Source: Ampullaceana balthica
Lineage: Eukaryota > Mollusca > Gastropoda > Lymnaeidae
Length of the DNA: 64,000 nucleotides
Assembly (NCBI GenBank): GCA_944989445.1
Contig: CALYLW010000042.1
Coordinates: 729,242-793,241, forward strand
Direction: 5' to 3'
The notes under the pieces are model-generated. The model did not search any database, was not told the DNA's origin, and worked only from the letters and a program-made list of their open reading frames with translations. Positions within the stretch are counted from its first letter, which is position 1. The number at the start of each line of letters is the position of its first letter. The translations under genes and the position numbers were made by a program. Positions 32,762 to 45,290 of this stretch are shown piece by piece.

Positions 32762-35083
32762 ACTTAAAAGGCATTTGCTGTTCGCTTAAACAGTTGACCC
32801 AAGTCACATAGATGACAGAAACAAGCCCCAATTACCGAACTAATATAAGGGCTCGGCTTGCGTTTACTGTTGGTGCAGAAGCTTAGATCTCTGACGGTGT
32901 TGGGAGAGAGACGTTAGAATTTCCGAATTCTATCGATGATATTGGCTTCTTTCCGAAAATTGGCGTCAGATTCACAAATAATTTCTTGTGACTAATCATA
33001 GTTCAACTTCAATCTGTTTAGAGTTTAGAGTTTAGAGCTTCTAATTTACTGACATTTCATTTGACATGCTATAAAAGGCAATCAGACTACTGACCGATAA
33101 ACCACAGTTTTGTTTCTGATTTTTACTTTCATTTTAAAATGGCAAACACTGTTTTGCACTAAGTCTACACCAGCGCAATTGTCAACTCCATTCATTACCC
33201 CGGATATGTTGTCACCTACCCACTGCTTACATTGTCAACAGTTTTACAAACACCCATAGTTGAGTCAACGGCCTGTTTCATAACACATTCACACACGGTT
33301 TTCTTTAACATTACATCTAACCTTCACATGTCCTGTTTTATAAAGTGTTGTCTCTTACTGTGGTATTTCAAAATTAATTTAATTTTGCAGTTTGAGCCGA
33401 TTTCACATTGAAGTAAAAATGTCTCAATTAAAGTTTCAGTTCTTTAAATTTTAATTTCTGACATTTTCTTTACTTCACCTTATAATTTTTTTCCATGGTA
33501 CGTAAAAATAATCTGATGCAAATTAAAAGCCTTTTGTATATTTATTATACTTTTCTGAAGGTACTCGCCGAAACGTTTGCACCTGCGTCAGTCTATCAAT
33601 AAAGCTGTACATTAATTTTTCATTTGCGCTAATCGTTTGTCTCTACTGTATTCTACTTATCTATTTAATTAAATAATTATATTTTTGTAACCTACCTTTG
33701 GGCAGACTCAACTCTTTTTACCTCGACTTCTTTAATCGACCTTCTTTTTTTTTCTTTTTCTTTTGTAGTGTACGAATAAGAATAACAAGACTTTAACCAG
33801 ATTTCAGAATACGTTACAGTCAAACGTAACCCTCAACAACGAGTGTTGTGTTACGTCAAGTCAAGCAATATTCCTCAATGTCATCTCATGTTTCATATAA
33901 AGTTAAGATATGAAATATAATGATAATACATTCCATACATTTTCAACTCTTTAACGACCCATGTGGGATCAGTGTGGGCGCGCCTGGCACCCTTCAATAA
34001 CACTTGACTGAACAATTGAAGATTTGTCGTCTGCTTTGTCCAAAAGTAAATTATTGAATACATATGTGATTTCGTTTTGTTTGTGGAATGAGGGGGTCGG
34101 AGAGGGGGCGGGAGAGGGGGTGTTGATTTCTTTTACCATAAATCTAAGGAATATGCATCTGCTTATTTCCTTTCATCGTAACAAAGGACACTCCCCGTGT
34201 TCAGCTGGGTAGAACAGTTGTAATGATAAACTCGCCTCTCACTCTCCCACGCCTGAGACGAAGACAACAAACAACTTAGAATGTGTCCGAGTCACGTGGC
34301 TTACGGCTGAGGTATTCATTCTATTCCAGTCTTACGATTCAATGGTCTGTGATCTCAGTCTTCCTGGGAACACCACGTGATCTGTAGTTGTGCAATGGAT
34401 CAGAGCGGACACCGCAGATCCCCGTAAAGACACACGTCACGGGATGACGTATAACAATGGACAGTCAGCAGACCAAGAACGGGGATAACCCCAAGGGATC
34501 TAGGTCGGGGATAGTCACCCTATAGTCGGTGTACATTGGTCAAAGAAGAAAGCGGGTGACAAATGTGTGAAGCATTTTAATACAAGACAAAGGACGTCAT
34601 TACAAAACGTCACATGCAAACGTGGGAATCCCTGGTCGGGGGTCGCTTAACAAACATTACAGATTGTAGAATGCTATTAAAAAATATCGGATTTATATCA
34701 TTTCGTTATAAATCATAACAATAGTTAGCTTATCAATAGACATGTAACAACATAATACACAAATACTGATAGACTAAATGTTGTGGAGATTTTAGTCGAG
34801 ACTAGAGATGGCATCATTTGGTCAGTCAGTGGCCAATCAAAAAAAAACAACTATACGTGGGCATTTAATACTTAAGGAATTTTAAGGAATCTAAAATTTA
34901 ACAAATTAGCACAAACACAAGAAGGAATTCTTTGTGGAATAACATTATCTTTAGTTTAGACGAAAGATTTATCATAATTTTTTTTTAATGACTAGTTCAA
35001 AGCTATATTTATGAAATGCAAGAATCAGCTGAGTGACCAATATTGTTTTTTAATTAAGCTGTAATAAGTTATATTTATATATG
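32762..35083. other. Unassigned sequence
   Basis: No exon, RNA or repeat family could be supported. Composition rises near 34220-34520, where ccacgtgatc and cacgtcacgggatgacgt occur, but no gene is visible. Confidence 0.45.
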
Positions 35084-35091
35084 GCACTCAC

Positions 35092-35360
35092 CATGGGCGT
35101 AGGGAAGGGGGGCATTTGCCCCCCCCCCTACATTTGAGAAAATTTTTTTAAATGTATTAAATGCATTAATAAATGTTGTATTTTAACTATTACAGTACTA
35201 ATTTGTAAGTCTTATTAATTTCTAAGGCTTTTTTCAACGCTTATTTTATACTGAACTTGAATTTAATTGAAAATTGTACCTGTATGGCATTGCCAGTTAA
35301 AATTTAAAAAAAGTGGGATTGTTTTGCCCCCCCCTGGAAAAATTCCTAGCGACGCCCATG
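35092..35360. mobile_element. MITE with CATGGGCGTAG/CTAGCGACGCCCATG termini and 8-bp target duplication
   Basis: 269 bp, with C-runs near both ends (atttgccccccccc and ttttgccccccc). Flanked by GCACTCAC at 35084-35091 and 35361-35368, a perfect 8-bp duplication. Confidence 0.85.
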
Positions 35361-35518
35361 GCACTCACATTGTTTACCTGTAGCTTATTATATTCCCGTA
35401 CTTGTGAGAACATGTAAAACAATCATATATCTTTTCCCATTATATTCCGAAATCCTTCTCCAGCATAGAACCACAGTTATGAACAAATGTCAAAATCTTC
35501 AAATCCGTTCCCTTGTTT

Positions 35519-35945
<427 letters not shown>

Positions 35946-37017
35946 CTGCACATACTCTCTCTACTATACTTAGTTCTCTCATTCGTCCCACCTCCCCCAC
36001 CCCTGGTCCACTCAACTCAATACTCACAAGAAGGTCGCCTTATATCCTGATATCCAAATGGTCTGAGTTTTAAGTCCGTGAATTACTTTCTAGCCACTAT
36101 ATCCAACAACACGTTTATCTTATTTGTTCGTTAAATGCCAGACCCAGGAACGGGGCGGTCACGAAATTCCTTTTATTAAAACCTTTTCTTTTCAAACCAC
36201 CGGTTCCGAGTGGTGGCCCTTTTACAAGCAGGAGTCTTGAACCCGTGCGTAATATGAAAAGATATTGAAGAAGGAGAGGGGGCGGGGGTGGGGAAGACGT
36301 CTCGTCATGGTACGTGCAAGGTTGTATTTAAATAAAAATGACTTACACTTAAGGTGTGTGCCTGTTTGATTAAATCATTTGGTTTAACTCTTGGTATGTA
36401 AGTCTTATAAAAGTAGCACAATACGGTCTACTTCAGTTAGTACGTTCCATTTTTAATTTTTATTTATATATTTATTTAGTTTTTGCTTTTTCTGCTCGTG
36501 TGAGTCTGGTGTTTGTCTTTTCCAATTTTGTTTATATTCTTTTTTTAATACTTTATTATAATTTTTTAGTGGTGGGTTTTTACCAGATTGATTCCAGTAC
36601 GTTAAACGGGTCTTATTTTTATTAGCAATGTAAATGCAAGAGAATCCGAAAGTGGAAATCTCCGGAAATTTCGGCAAAACAATTTTAGAAAACAATTTTA
36701 GAAAACAATTTTGTCTTGTTAAATTTCAGCAACTAAATGATATAATAATATCTTAAAAAACAATGTACTACCCTGATTATATTGTAAATCTTTTTTGTGT
36801 GTTCCAAACACCATTGACCTCCCACACAACAATAGTTTGAGAACCTGTATTCTAGTAACTTGACAAAGACTTCTTCTGTTATAAAAAAGTAAAAAGAAAA
36901 GTTCCTTAATCAGACCATGCTGGCCTATGGGGCACGTGGAGCAGCGTTCACAAGTTTCTATAGCCAGGACATTGTATGGCTAGCACAATTCCCAGCCGCC
37001 TTTACTTCAACCCAACT
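35946..37017. other. Unassigned sequence
   Basis: Near 36825-36870, caatagtttgagaacctg resembles a lone hAT terminus. Nothing else was recognised. Confidence 0.4.
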
Positions 37018-37378
37018 CATGTCAGGTACCCATCAGAGCTGGGTGGACTCAGGTACCCATCAGAGCTGGGTGGACTCAGGTACCCATCAGGGCTGGGTGG
37101 ACTCAGGTACCCATCAGGGCTGGGTGGACTCAGGTACCCATCAGGGCTGGGTAGACTAAGGTACCCATCAGAGCTGGGTGGACTCAGGTACCCATCAGAG
37201 CTGGGTGGACTCAGGTACCCATCAGGGCTGGGTAGACTCAGGTACCCATCAGGGCTGGGTAGACTAAGGTACCCATCAGAGCTGGGTGGACTCAGGTACC
37301 CATCAGGGCTGGGTAGACTAAGGTACCCATCAGAGCTGGGTGGACTCAGGTACCCATCAGGGCTGGGTGGACTAAGGG
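37018..37378. repeat. 27-bp minisatellite, 13 copies
   Basis: The unit is ggtacccatcagagctgggt followed by ggactca, with two main alternations (gagctg/gggctg and ggactcag/agactaag). It abuts a tRNA-like block. Confidence 0.95.
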
Positions 37379-37384
37379 ACACCC

Positions 37385-37478
37385 ATTAGTCCGGGAACAA
37401 GACCCTGCCTTCACCGAGACTCGAACCCGTGACTCTTGGTACGACAGCCGAGCGAGCGGCCGATCGACAACCGCGTCC
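37385..37478 (-). repeat. tRNA-like SINE head
   Basis: On the minus strand, ggttcgagtc (complement of 37418-37427) is a good pol III B box. A weak A-box-like stretch (gatcggccgctcgctcgg) lies about 35 bp upstream. No cloverleaf or anticodon arm could be confirmed, so a tRNA-derived SINE remnant is more likely than a working tRNA. Confidence 0.35.
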
Positions 37479-37804
37479 CTTTTACTATTACATACCACTT
37501 TTATCATATACAGCATTATGTATTGTGTGTCTAGCAAACACAAAATTTTTGCTGGGTGGCATGGGGGGGGGGTATGGGAATAAAATGGTGAATAGGGGAA
37601 TAATTTCTCACAGAAAAACTGGATTTTTAAGAAAGTTGAGAAGGAAAAGATCGTTTGTGGACATCGAAATATTTCATTTTGTTAATTAAGTGTAAAAAAA
37701 AACTTTCTTAATTGCAATGGCGACATACATCAGTTTCTTTCTAAATATATCTAGAAAATTTGGAAAATCCAACCGTGTTTGGTTTTTACTCACGTGTCGG
37801 AAAA

Positions 37805-38665
37805 CATTATACTTTGTTCTTGTGGGCACCATATCGAAAAAAAGCTATTTTTACTTTGTTCTTGTGGGAACCAGACCGAAAAAAGCTATTTTTGCTTTGT
37901 TGTTGTGGGCACCAGACCGAAAAAAGCTATTTTTACTTAGTTCTTGTGGGCACCAGATCGAAAAAAAAGATATTTTTACTTTGTTCTTGTGGGAACCAGA
38001 CCAAAAAATCTATTTTTACTTTGTTCTTGTGGGCACCAGACCGAAAAAACTATTTTTGCTTGTTGTTGTGGGCACCAGACCAAAAAAAGCTATTTTTACT
38101 TTGTTCTTGTGGGCACCATGCCGAAAAAAAGCTATTTTTACTTTGTTCTTGTGGGCACCAGACCGAAAAAAGCTATTTTTACTTTGTTCTTGTGGGCACC
38201 AGACCGAAAAAAGCTATTTTTACTTTGTTGTTGTGGGCACCAGACCAAAAAAAGCTATTTTTACTTGTTCTTGTGGGCACCAGGCCGAAAAAAGCTATTT
38301 TTACTTTGTTCTTGTGGGCACCAGCCCGAAAAAAGCTATTTTTACTTTGTTGTTGTGGGCACCAGACCAAAAAAAGCTATTTTTACTTTGTTCTTGTGGG
38401 CACCAGGCCGAAAAAAAAATCTATTTTTACTTTGTTCTTGCGGGCACCAGACCTAAAAAAGCTATTTTTACTTTGTTCTTGTGGGCACCAGACCGAAAAA
38501 AAAATTTATATTTTGTTCGTGTGTGCACAAGACCGAAAAATTTTAAAAATCTATTTATACTTTGTTTTTGTGCGCACCAGACCGAAAAAAAAGTATTTTC
38601 AATTGGTTCTTGTGGGCACCAGACCGAAAATATAAAAAAATAAAAATTATTTATATTTTGTTCTT
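37805..38665. repeat. 41-bp minisatellite, about 20 copies
   Basis: The unit is about gctatttttactttgttctt followed by gtgggcaccagaccgaaaaaa. Length varies by 1-3 bp, mainly in the A run. Several forward frames stay open through it; no function is inferred. Confidence 0.93.
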
Positions 38666-39150
38666 GTGCGCTACAGATATAAAAATAAAAAACGTATTCA
38701 GCATTCAAAAACACTTCAATGCATATAATTAAGTTAAACACTTTCTTAATTTGAGTTGAATTTCAGCGCGTGTCGTGCCCTGCTTTCTTTCAATATTTAA
38801 AAATACAATTAGCATTATCGACTATTCAACAGCACACAATGTAAATCTCAGAGGAATTGTAGTTTTAATATCAGTGCCATTATCTCCAAATTTCGCTAAA
38901 CAACCATTACTAGGAATAGGAATATGGAGCAGTAAATGTGGCGAAAACCAGCGAGTGGCATATACATTATCTTAACCACGCTTTCTATTTATTTATTGTT
39001 CAACAAAACAAACAATTTTGAAAAGCAACTTTTGTTAAAGGTAGCTAAAGCATAAACATACTTTCAGCTTAATAATATTCTATGATTTCGTGATGAAAAA
39101 AAAATTAATCCCCATTTTCCAGGGTTGAGCGATAATCTTTGAAATGATAA
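38666..39150. other. Unassigned AT-rich sequence
   Basis: No feature was noticed between two tandem arrays. Confidence 0.4.
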
Positions 39151-39365
39151 ACCCTAACATGAAACCAAACCCTAACTTGAACCCGTTCCTTAGCATCAAC
39201 CCTAACTTGAACCCGTTCCATAACATCAACCCTAACTTGAACCCGTTCCACAACATCAACCCTAACTTGAACCCGTTCCATAACATCAAACCTAACTTGA
39301 ACCCGTTCCATAACATCAACCTTAACCCTAACACTAACCATAACCCTAATACCAACCCTAAGACA
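39151..39365. repeat. 30-bp minisatellite passing into telomere-like CCCTAA-rich sequence
   Basis: The unit is cttgaacccgttccataaca followed by tcaaccctaa, about 5 to 6 copies. It then continues as irregular taaccctaac, ccataaccctaat and ccaaccctaag. Individual CCCTAA words occur but never as a pure hexamer run. Confidence 0.85.
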
Positions 39366-39536
39366 TTTAACGCTGCATACAGAAGAGTGTGAGCATTAGA
39401 GCAATTATTCTTGTTTGTATCTACACTGCAATCGAGTGTTTCCCCTTTCATTGAGTTATAAATGTGTTAGTGTTTTTCTTGGAAACAACTTTTAAACTTT
39501 ACCCCTTGTAAAACATTGTGGTTATATCCCGTAGAA

Positions 39537-40333
39537 CAGTGCTTCTGGAAGCTTTTAGTATGGCGGACCAGCAGGAATTTTTCCATTGCACCATTTTCCC
39601 TGTACTGACGTGGTAGCGAGACGTAATTTATTTTATTTTATAAGTTTCATTTTATGTACTTACGAGCAACCAAGCCCGTCCAAGGACGTTCCGCCACCGT
39701 TCTGTGGCATGTTGTAACTCCCCTTCAACAGCCGTCTCGACCGGCATATATGTGCATCACGTCAAAAATACTATTCATTATAGTTAAAATAAATTACTCG
39801 TAAAAACAGAGCTTTTCACTATAAATCCCAACGCACATAACTCAAAATAAAGTCTTGGAAGAAATACTGCACCAAAAATAACTCGTTTTGAACGTCCACG
39901 TAAACTTGTTATGATTGGCTGTAGGAGTCATGTGTGTTTGAGAGACCAATCACTGTAGATGACGGGACAGAACTTATCCTTTTATTATATAGGAGTGCAC
40001 AAAAATTGACACATTCTATAAGTTTAATATTAGTGGTAGCAAATTGAGGATTATAATTATATTTTTCTGTCCTTTCTTGGTAACGTCTGTGGACCGGCGG
40101 TGGATGGCCCGTGGACCGACGGTGGATGGCCCGTGGACCGGCGGTGGAAGGCCCACGAACCGGCGGTTGATGGCGCACGGACCGACAGTGGATGGCCCAT
40201 GGACGACAGTGGAAGGGCCACGGACCGACAGTGGATGGCCCACGGACTGACAGTGGATGGCCCACGGACAGACAGGGGACGGCCCACGGACCGACAGTTG
40301 ATGGCCCACCGACCACCACTTTGAGTAGGACTT
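39537..40333. mobile_element. Large hAT copy (CAGTGCTTCT family) with an internal minisatellite
   Basis: Left end cagtgcttctggaagctt, then agtatggcggaccagcagga, matching the right end of 30255-30551 in reverse. The right end is degraded (ccactttgagtagg). Flanks ccgtagaa (39529-39536) and ccgtagag (40334-40341) match at 7 of 8. It includes an extra segment (about 39670-40000) with a fragment of the dispersed 0.5-kb repeat. Confidence 0.75.
40083..40318. repeat. 22-bp minisatellite inside the hAT element, about 11 copies
   Basis: The unit is about ggaccgacagtggatggccc plus ac. It matches the single ggaccgg...ggtgg...ggccc stretch in the related MITE at 30255-30551, so it arose by expansion of element sequence. 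Confidence 0.88.
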
Positions 40334-40636
40334 CCGTAGAGGATTGCTGGCCTTAGCTTGACTAATTAATTTACCAATATCTGCCATTCGCCATTATTTA
40401 AAAATGCAATTTATTTGTAGTTACATTAATTAAAATTTTTACATTAAAATGAATAAAAACATGCATGTTACTTTAAATATTTTTTTTAAAAAATAGGTTG
40501 AAAGTTACAAATTGTTCTGAAAGCAGCCACGGACCATACTGACATAAAAATGTCATCTACTTGCATTTACATATATCTCTAGTTTGAGGCTAGAAATCAT
40601 AACATTTTAGGTCTGTATAGAAGAGATATATTTTTT

Positions 40637-41005
40637 TAAACCCGTAAAAAACAAAGTTTTTGACTATAAATAAATCCTTTATTTACGAGACATAACTAAA
40701 AGTATGTTCATTATAATACGCATCGCACGACAATCCAAAAATCCAAAATTTTAGTTATGTCTCATGTATAAAGGATTTATAGGTAAAAAAAACAAACTAC
40801 TACAGCCTGCCTGCTAAATTTCAGCTCGATTTGATCACGGGAAAAGGGTTATAATAACATGTTTAATATAATGCGCACCATGCGACAGATTAGCGTAAAC
40901 ATTTACAGATCGGGAATATATTTTTTTTAAGTGTCGTCAATATAATACGCACCGTACCGCGCGACAGGAAAGTACTAAAAAAGTTGTTCAATATAATAAG
41001 CAAAG
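40637..41005 (+). repeat. Diverged copy of the dispersed 0.5-kb repeat
   Basis: Shares acccgtaaaaaacaaagttt, ttgactataaat, cattataatacgc, aaatttcagctcgat and caatataatacgcacc with the copies at 8155-9160. Confidence 0.7.
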
Positions 41006-41034
41006 CGAAACTCTAGCACAAAAATTTACATGCT

Positions 41035-42096
41035 ACATCTCATCCCACCTCCTCTCATCCAACCTCCTCTCTCATCCCACCTCCTATCTCATCCCACCTC
41101 CTCTCTCATCCCACCTCCTCTCTCATCCCACCTCCTCTCTCATCCCATCTCCTCTCTCACCAAATCTCCTCACTCATCCCACCTCCTCTCTCATCCAAAC
41201 TTCCTCTCTCATCCCATCTCCTCTCTCATCCTACCTCCTCCCTCATCCCATCTCCTCTCTCATCACACCTCCTCTCTCATGCCATCTCTTCTCTCATCCC
41301 AGCTCCTCTCTCATCCCACCTCCTCTCTCATCCCACCTCCTCTCTCATGCCACCTCCTCTCTCATCCCACCTCCTCTCTCATCCCACCTCCTCTCTCATC
41401 CCACCTCCTCTCTCATCCCATCTCCTCTCTCATCCCACCTCCTCTCTCATCCCACCTCCTCTCTCATCCCACCTCCTCTCTCATCCCACCTCCTCTCTCA
41501 TCCCACCTCCTCTCTCATCCCACCTCCTCTCTCATCCCACCTCCTCTCTCATCCTGACTCCTCATCCCACCTCCTCTCTCATCCCACCTCCTCTCTCATC
41601 CCACCTCCTCTCTCATCCCACCTGCTCTCTCGTCCCATCTCCTCTCTCATCCCACCTCCTCTCTCATCCCACCTCCTCTCTCATCCCACCTGCTCTCTCG
41701 TCCCATCTCCTCTCTCATCCCACCTCCTCTCTCATCCCACCTCCTCTCTCATCCCACCTCCTCTCTCATCCCACCTCCTCTCTCATCCCACCTCCTCTCT
41801 CATCCCACCTCCTCTCTCATCCCACCTCCTCTCTCATCCCACCTGCTCTCTCGTCCCATCTCCTCTCTCATCCCACCTCCTCTCTCATCCCACCTCCTCT
41901 CTCATCCCACCTCCTCTCTCATCCCACCTCCTCTCTCATCCCACCTCCTCTCTCGTCCCACCTCCTCTCTCATCCCACCTCCTCTCTCATCCCACCTCCT
42001 CTCTCATCCCACCTCCTCTCTCGTCCCACCTCCTCTCTCATCCCACCTCCTCTCTCATTCCACCTCCTCTCTCATCCCACCTCCTCTATCCTCTCG
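41035..42096. repeat. 17-bp minisatellite, about 62 copies
   Basis: The unit is ctcatcccacctcctct, very regular. Diverged copies lie at the left end (41035-41340) and near-identical copies to the right, with a recurring four-unit variant (cacctgctctctcgtcccat) at about 41618, 41690 and 41840. Confidence 0.96.
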
Positions 42097-42676
42097 CCCT
42101 CCGCAGATTTTCAAAATTAAAATACGTGTATGCCAGAATAATATTTAAATTATGTATTCATGAAAGCTGACATTTTGATATGTGGGATTCTTGGAGATTT
42201 CTACTCGCATCTTATAACACATAATTGTGCATTCATAGTTACAGTTAGTTCAGCACGTCATCGTTCCACGAGTCACTTTTTGTTCACCCTTTGAACCCTA
42301 AGGCGAGGGCCTGACGGTAAACGGAATCGGGGAGTGTGACACGTGACCGTATTGTGTAATGGGCCAAGAGTTAATAGAAATGTGATCTATTGATCATTTG
42401 AAAAGCTTTCCATAGAAAGCTTGACAAAGAAACGAAAAGAAAGAAGCATTTAAATAGAATTACTCGTTTTCAATGTGGAATCTACCATATTTCTGACTCT
42501 CTTTAATGATTCATAGTTATGTCATCTTACCTTTTTTTTAAAAAAAACATTTGAAGGGTTATTGTATCTGCCATCATTGAATGATCACCTGATGTGTTCT
42601 CGTATTTACCTAAAGGGCGTTTGAAGAAAGTTTGCGACATTGCTTGGAAAGCCTCCAACATAAATATATATATATT
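42097..42676. other. Unassigned sequence
   Basis: No feature was noticed apart from a short (at)n run at 42665-42676 at the border of the next element. Confidence 0.4.
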
Positions 42677-43486
42677 ACGGCTGTGAACGAGTAATTTAAA
42701 TTTAATCGTTAACTTTAGAAAAATTATCGATTAATTAATCGTTAATTTCGATTAAAGCCAAAACTTGAAATTTATGGTGTCATAATGAACAATTATATAG
42801 ATACTTGTCGAAAATCGAAATAACACTGGAATGTCTTCTTTATAAGAAATCTTTTAACCAACAACGCAAACAGACAAGTGTATTGACACTATTTGGTTCA
42901 AATGATGAGCCGGTCTTATTGACAATAAAACCAGATGAGCTGAACAATCGTTCACATAGCTTTAGATTGTCTCAGCTGAAGTTTCCGTTACTGTAGTGGA
43001 TGTTTGGTATGCAGGTGATATGTAAGCGATGTGCTAGAACCATGGTAGCAATGTTCCCTTTAAGCAGCGCAGATATTTGACCGACGCCAAGCAGGAGATT
43101 AGACTCACCGCGCAGCAAATTTTGTAAAATATTGCACAAAAATGGACGTTGTGCAACTTTGCACACGAGATGTTTTTTTTTAAAACTTTGAACACGGACC
43201 AACGAAGCTTAGACTTAGAGGGAACATTGCATGGTAGGCAAACGATTTCTCTCAATGGACACAATAAACTTTATCGAAATTTTGAACATTCACGTCACTC
43301 AATAGTTTAAAACCAAAATGTTCGTGTAATCGTCCGAAATCAGTTTATATTTATCGGCCGAAATATTTTACTTTTTGACTTCCTTTACATTTGTAAGTGG
43401 TGGGTTGATTAATCGTTATAAAAAAAATTAATCGTTAATTAAATTTTTTAATAATTAATCGATAAATTAATGATTAATTTCCGCAG

Positions 43487-43488
<2 letters not shown>
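42677..43488. mobile_element. Second hAT-like element with ATTAATCGATTAAT-rich ends
   Basis: Left end acggctgtgaacgagtaatt, right end attaatttccgcagct, the inverse of the 31924 terminus (agctgcggaaattaat). Blocks of taatcgattaat lie inside both ends. The inner sequence differs from the 31924-32753 element and contains no recognised transposase. Both ends border (AT)n runs, which hides any target duplication. Confidence 0.7.
43049..43229. mobile_element. 181-bp MITE with CAATGTTCCCT termini and perfect 8-bp target duplication, nested
   Basis: Begins caatgttccctttaagcagc and ends gacttagagggaacattg. Flanked by CATGGTAG at 43041-43048 and 43230-43237. It lies inside the hAT-like element 42677-43488. 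Confidence 0.9.

Positions 43489-43570
<82 letters not shown>
43489..43570. repeat. (AT)n microsatellite
   Basis: Pure AT dinucleotides of about 80 bp directly at the right end of the hAT-like element. Confidence 0.97.
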
Positions 43571-43583
<13 letters not shown>

Positions 43584-43971
43584 GTTTTAAAAATGGGAAT
43601 TATAATGCATCTCTATCAATGTGCTAACAATTTTTGTTCATACAGCTCCAGACTTTGATGTGAAGAATGTTCAAGTCAGTGTATATGGTGGCACTACAGA
43701 ATGTGACGAAAATACCTTCAACAAAATCATGATTTTTTAAAAAAATATACTATAACTGTACATTAGGCTGTCATTAGGCTGTCATTGGGCTGTTTTGGGC
43801 TGTCATTAGGCTGTCATTGTCATTTCTTAAATACAACTTTGTAACGACAAAAACAAATCTACACCACTTCTCAAATACCAACTGAGTAACTACATCACAG
43901 ACACAAACCCACACCACACCTACCACACTCAATACCCACGCCACACCCACAAACACAAATACCCCACCCAA

Positions 43972-44574
43972 GACCCACACACCTACACTCCACCCAAGAC
44001 CCACACACCTACACTCCAACCAAGACCCACACTCCACCCAAGACCCACACACCTACACTCCACCCAAGACCCACACACCTACACTCCACCCAAGACCCAC
44101 ACACCTACACTCCACCCAAGACCCACACACCTACACTCCACCCAAGACCCACACACCTAAACTCCACCCAAGACCAACACACCTACACTCCACCCAAGAC
44201 CGACACACCTACACTCCACCCAAGACCCACACACCTACACTCCACCCAAGACCCACACACCTACACTCCACCCAAGACCCACACACCTACACTCCACCCA
44301 AGACCCACACACCTACACTCCACCCAAGACCCACACACCTACAATCCACCCAAGACCCACACACCTAAACTCCACCCAAGATCCACACACCTACACTCCA
44401 CCCAAGACCCACACACCTACACTCCACCCAAGACCCACACACCTACACTCCACCCAAGACCCACACACCTACACTCCACCCAAGACCCACACACCTACAC
44501 TCCACCCAAGACCCACACACCTACACTCCACCCAAGACCCACACACCTACACTCCACCCAAGACCCACACACCT
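43972..44574. repeat. 27-bp minisatellite, about 22 copies
   Basis: The unit is cctacactccacccaagacc followed by cacacac. Single-base variants are scattered (cctaaactcc, gaccaac). Confidence 0.96.
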
Positions 44575-44763
44575 ATAACATTCCACCCGCTGTTTCCCAT
44601 CATAACACCAAAAAACTCCCCATGGTTCAGAAACTTCTCCCACGTTCACGACTGTAGAGTCATTCAACTCGACTATCATGTTACAGTTCACAAAGCTTGT
44701 CTCAGTACAAACTTGAAGCCACATGAACTAAGATAGACATTTTTTTTTCCTTTTCTTTGCAGC

Positions 44764-45162
44764 CAATCTCAACTTATCATGACTTATGGCATCTTTGTTA
44801 TGAATAGTGAGATGTGAATGTCAACTTATCATGACTTATGGCATCTTTGTTATGAATAGTGAGATTTGAATCTCAACTTATTATGACTTATGACATCTTT
44901 GTTATGAATAGTGAGATGTGAATGTCAACTTATCATGACTTATGGCATCTTTGTTATGAATAGTGAGATGTGAATGTCAACTTATCATGACTTATGGCAT
45001 CTTTGTTATGAATAGTGAGATGTGAATGTCAACTTATCATGACTTATGACATCTTTGTTATGAATAGTGAGATGTGAATGTCAACTTATCATGACTTATG
45101 ACATCTTTGTAATGAATAGTGAGATGTCAATGTCAACTTATCATGACTTATGACATTTTATG
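44764..45162. repeat. 52-bp minisatellite, about 7.5 copies
   Basis: The unit is tcaacttatcatgacttatg, gcatctttgttatgaatagt, gagatgtgaatg. It is followed within 30 bp by a tRNA-like block. Confidence 0.95.
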
Positions 45163-45189
45163 GGATTTTTAAGAAACGACGTAGAAGTG

Positions 45190-45290
45190 GGTCAGATTCG
45201 AGCCGTGGTCTTATGACACCAGTAGACAGACGAGTGCCACAGACACCACTGACCGAATTCTGGGTCAATTCCGACTTACACGCCGTGTTG
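45190..45290 (-). repeat. tRNA-like SINE head
   Basis: Minus strand: ggctcgaatc (complement of 45195-45204) resembles a B box; gtggcactcgtctg (complement of 45227-45240) resembles an A box about 30 bp upstream. No full cloverleaf was established. Confidence 0.35.

Noticed and set aside
37385..37478. Functional tRNA gene
   Set aside because: Only the B box is convincing; acceptor and anticodon stems could not be paired.
37717..38643. Repeated FTLFLWAPDRKK-like protein
   Set aside because: A 41-bp AT-rich array open in several frames because of its composition; repeat length varies by 1-3 bp, so no frame is conserved.
41030..42120. Ser/Pro/Leu-rich protein
   Set aside because: Product of the 17-bp CT-rich minisatellite.
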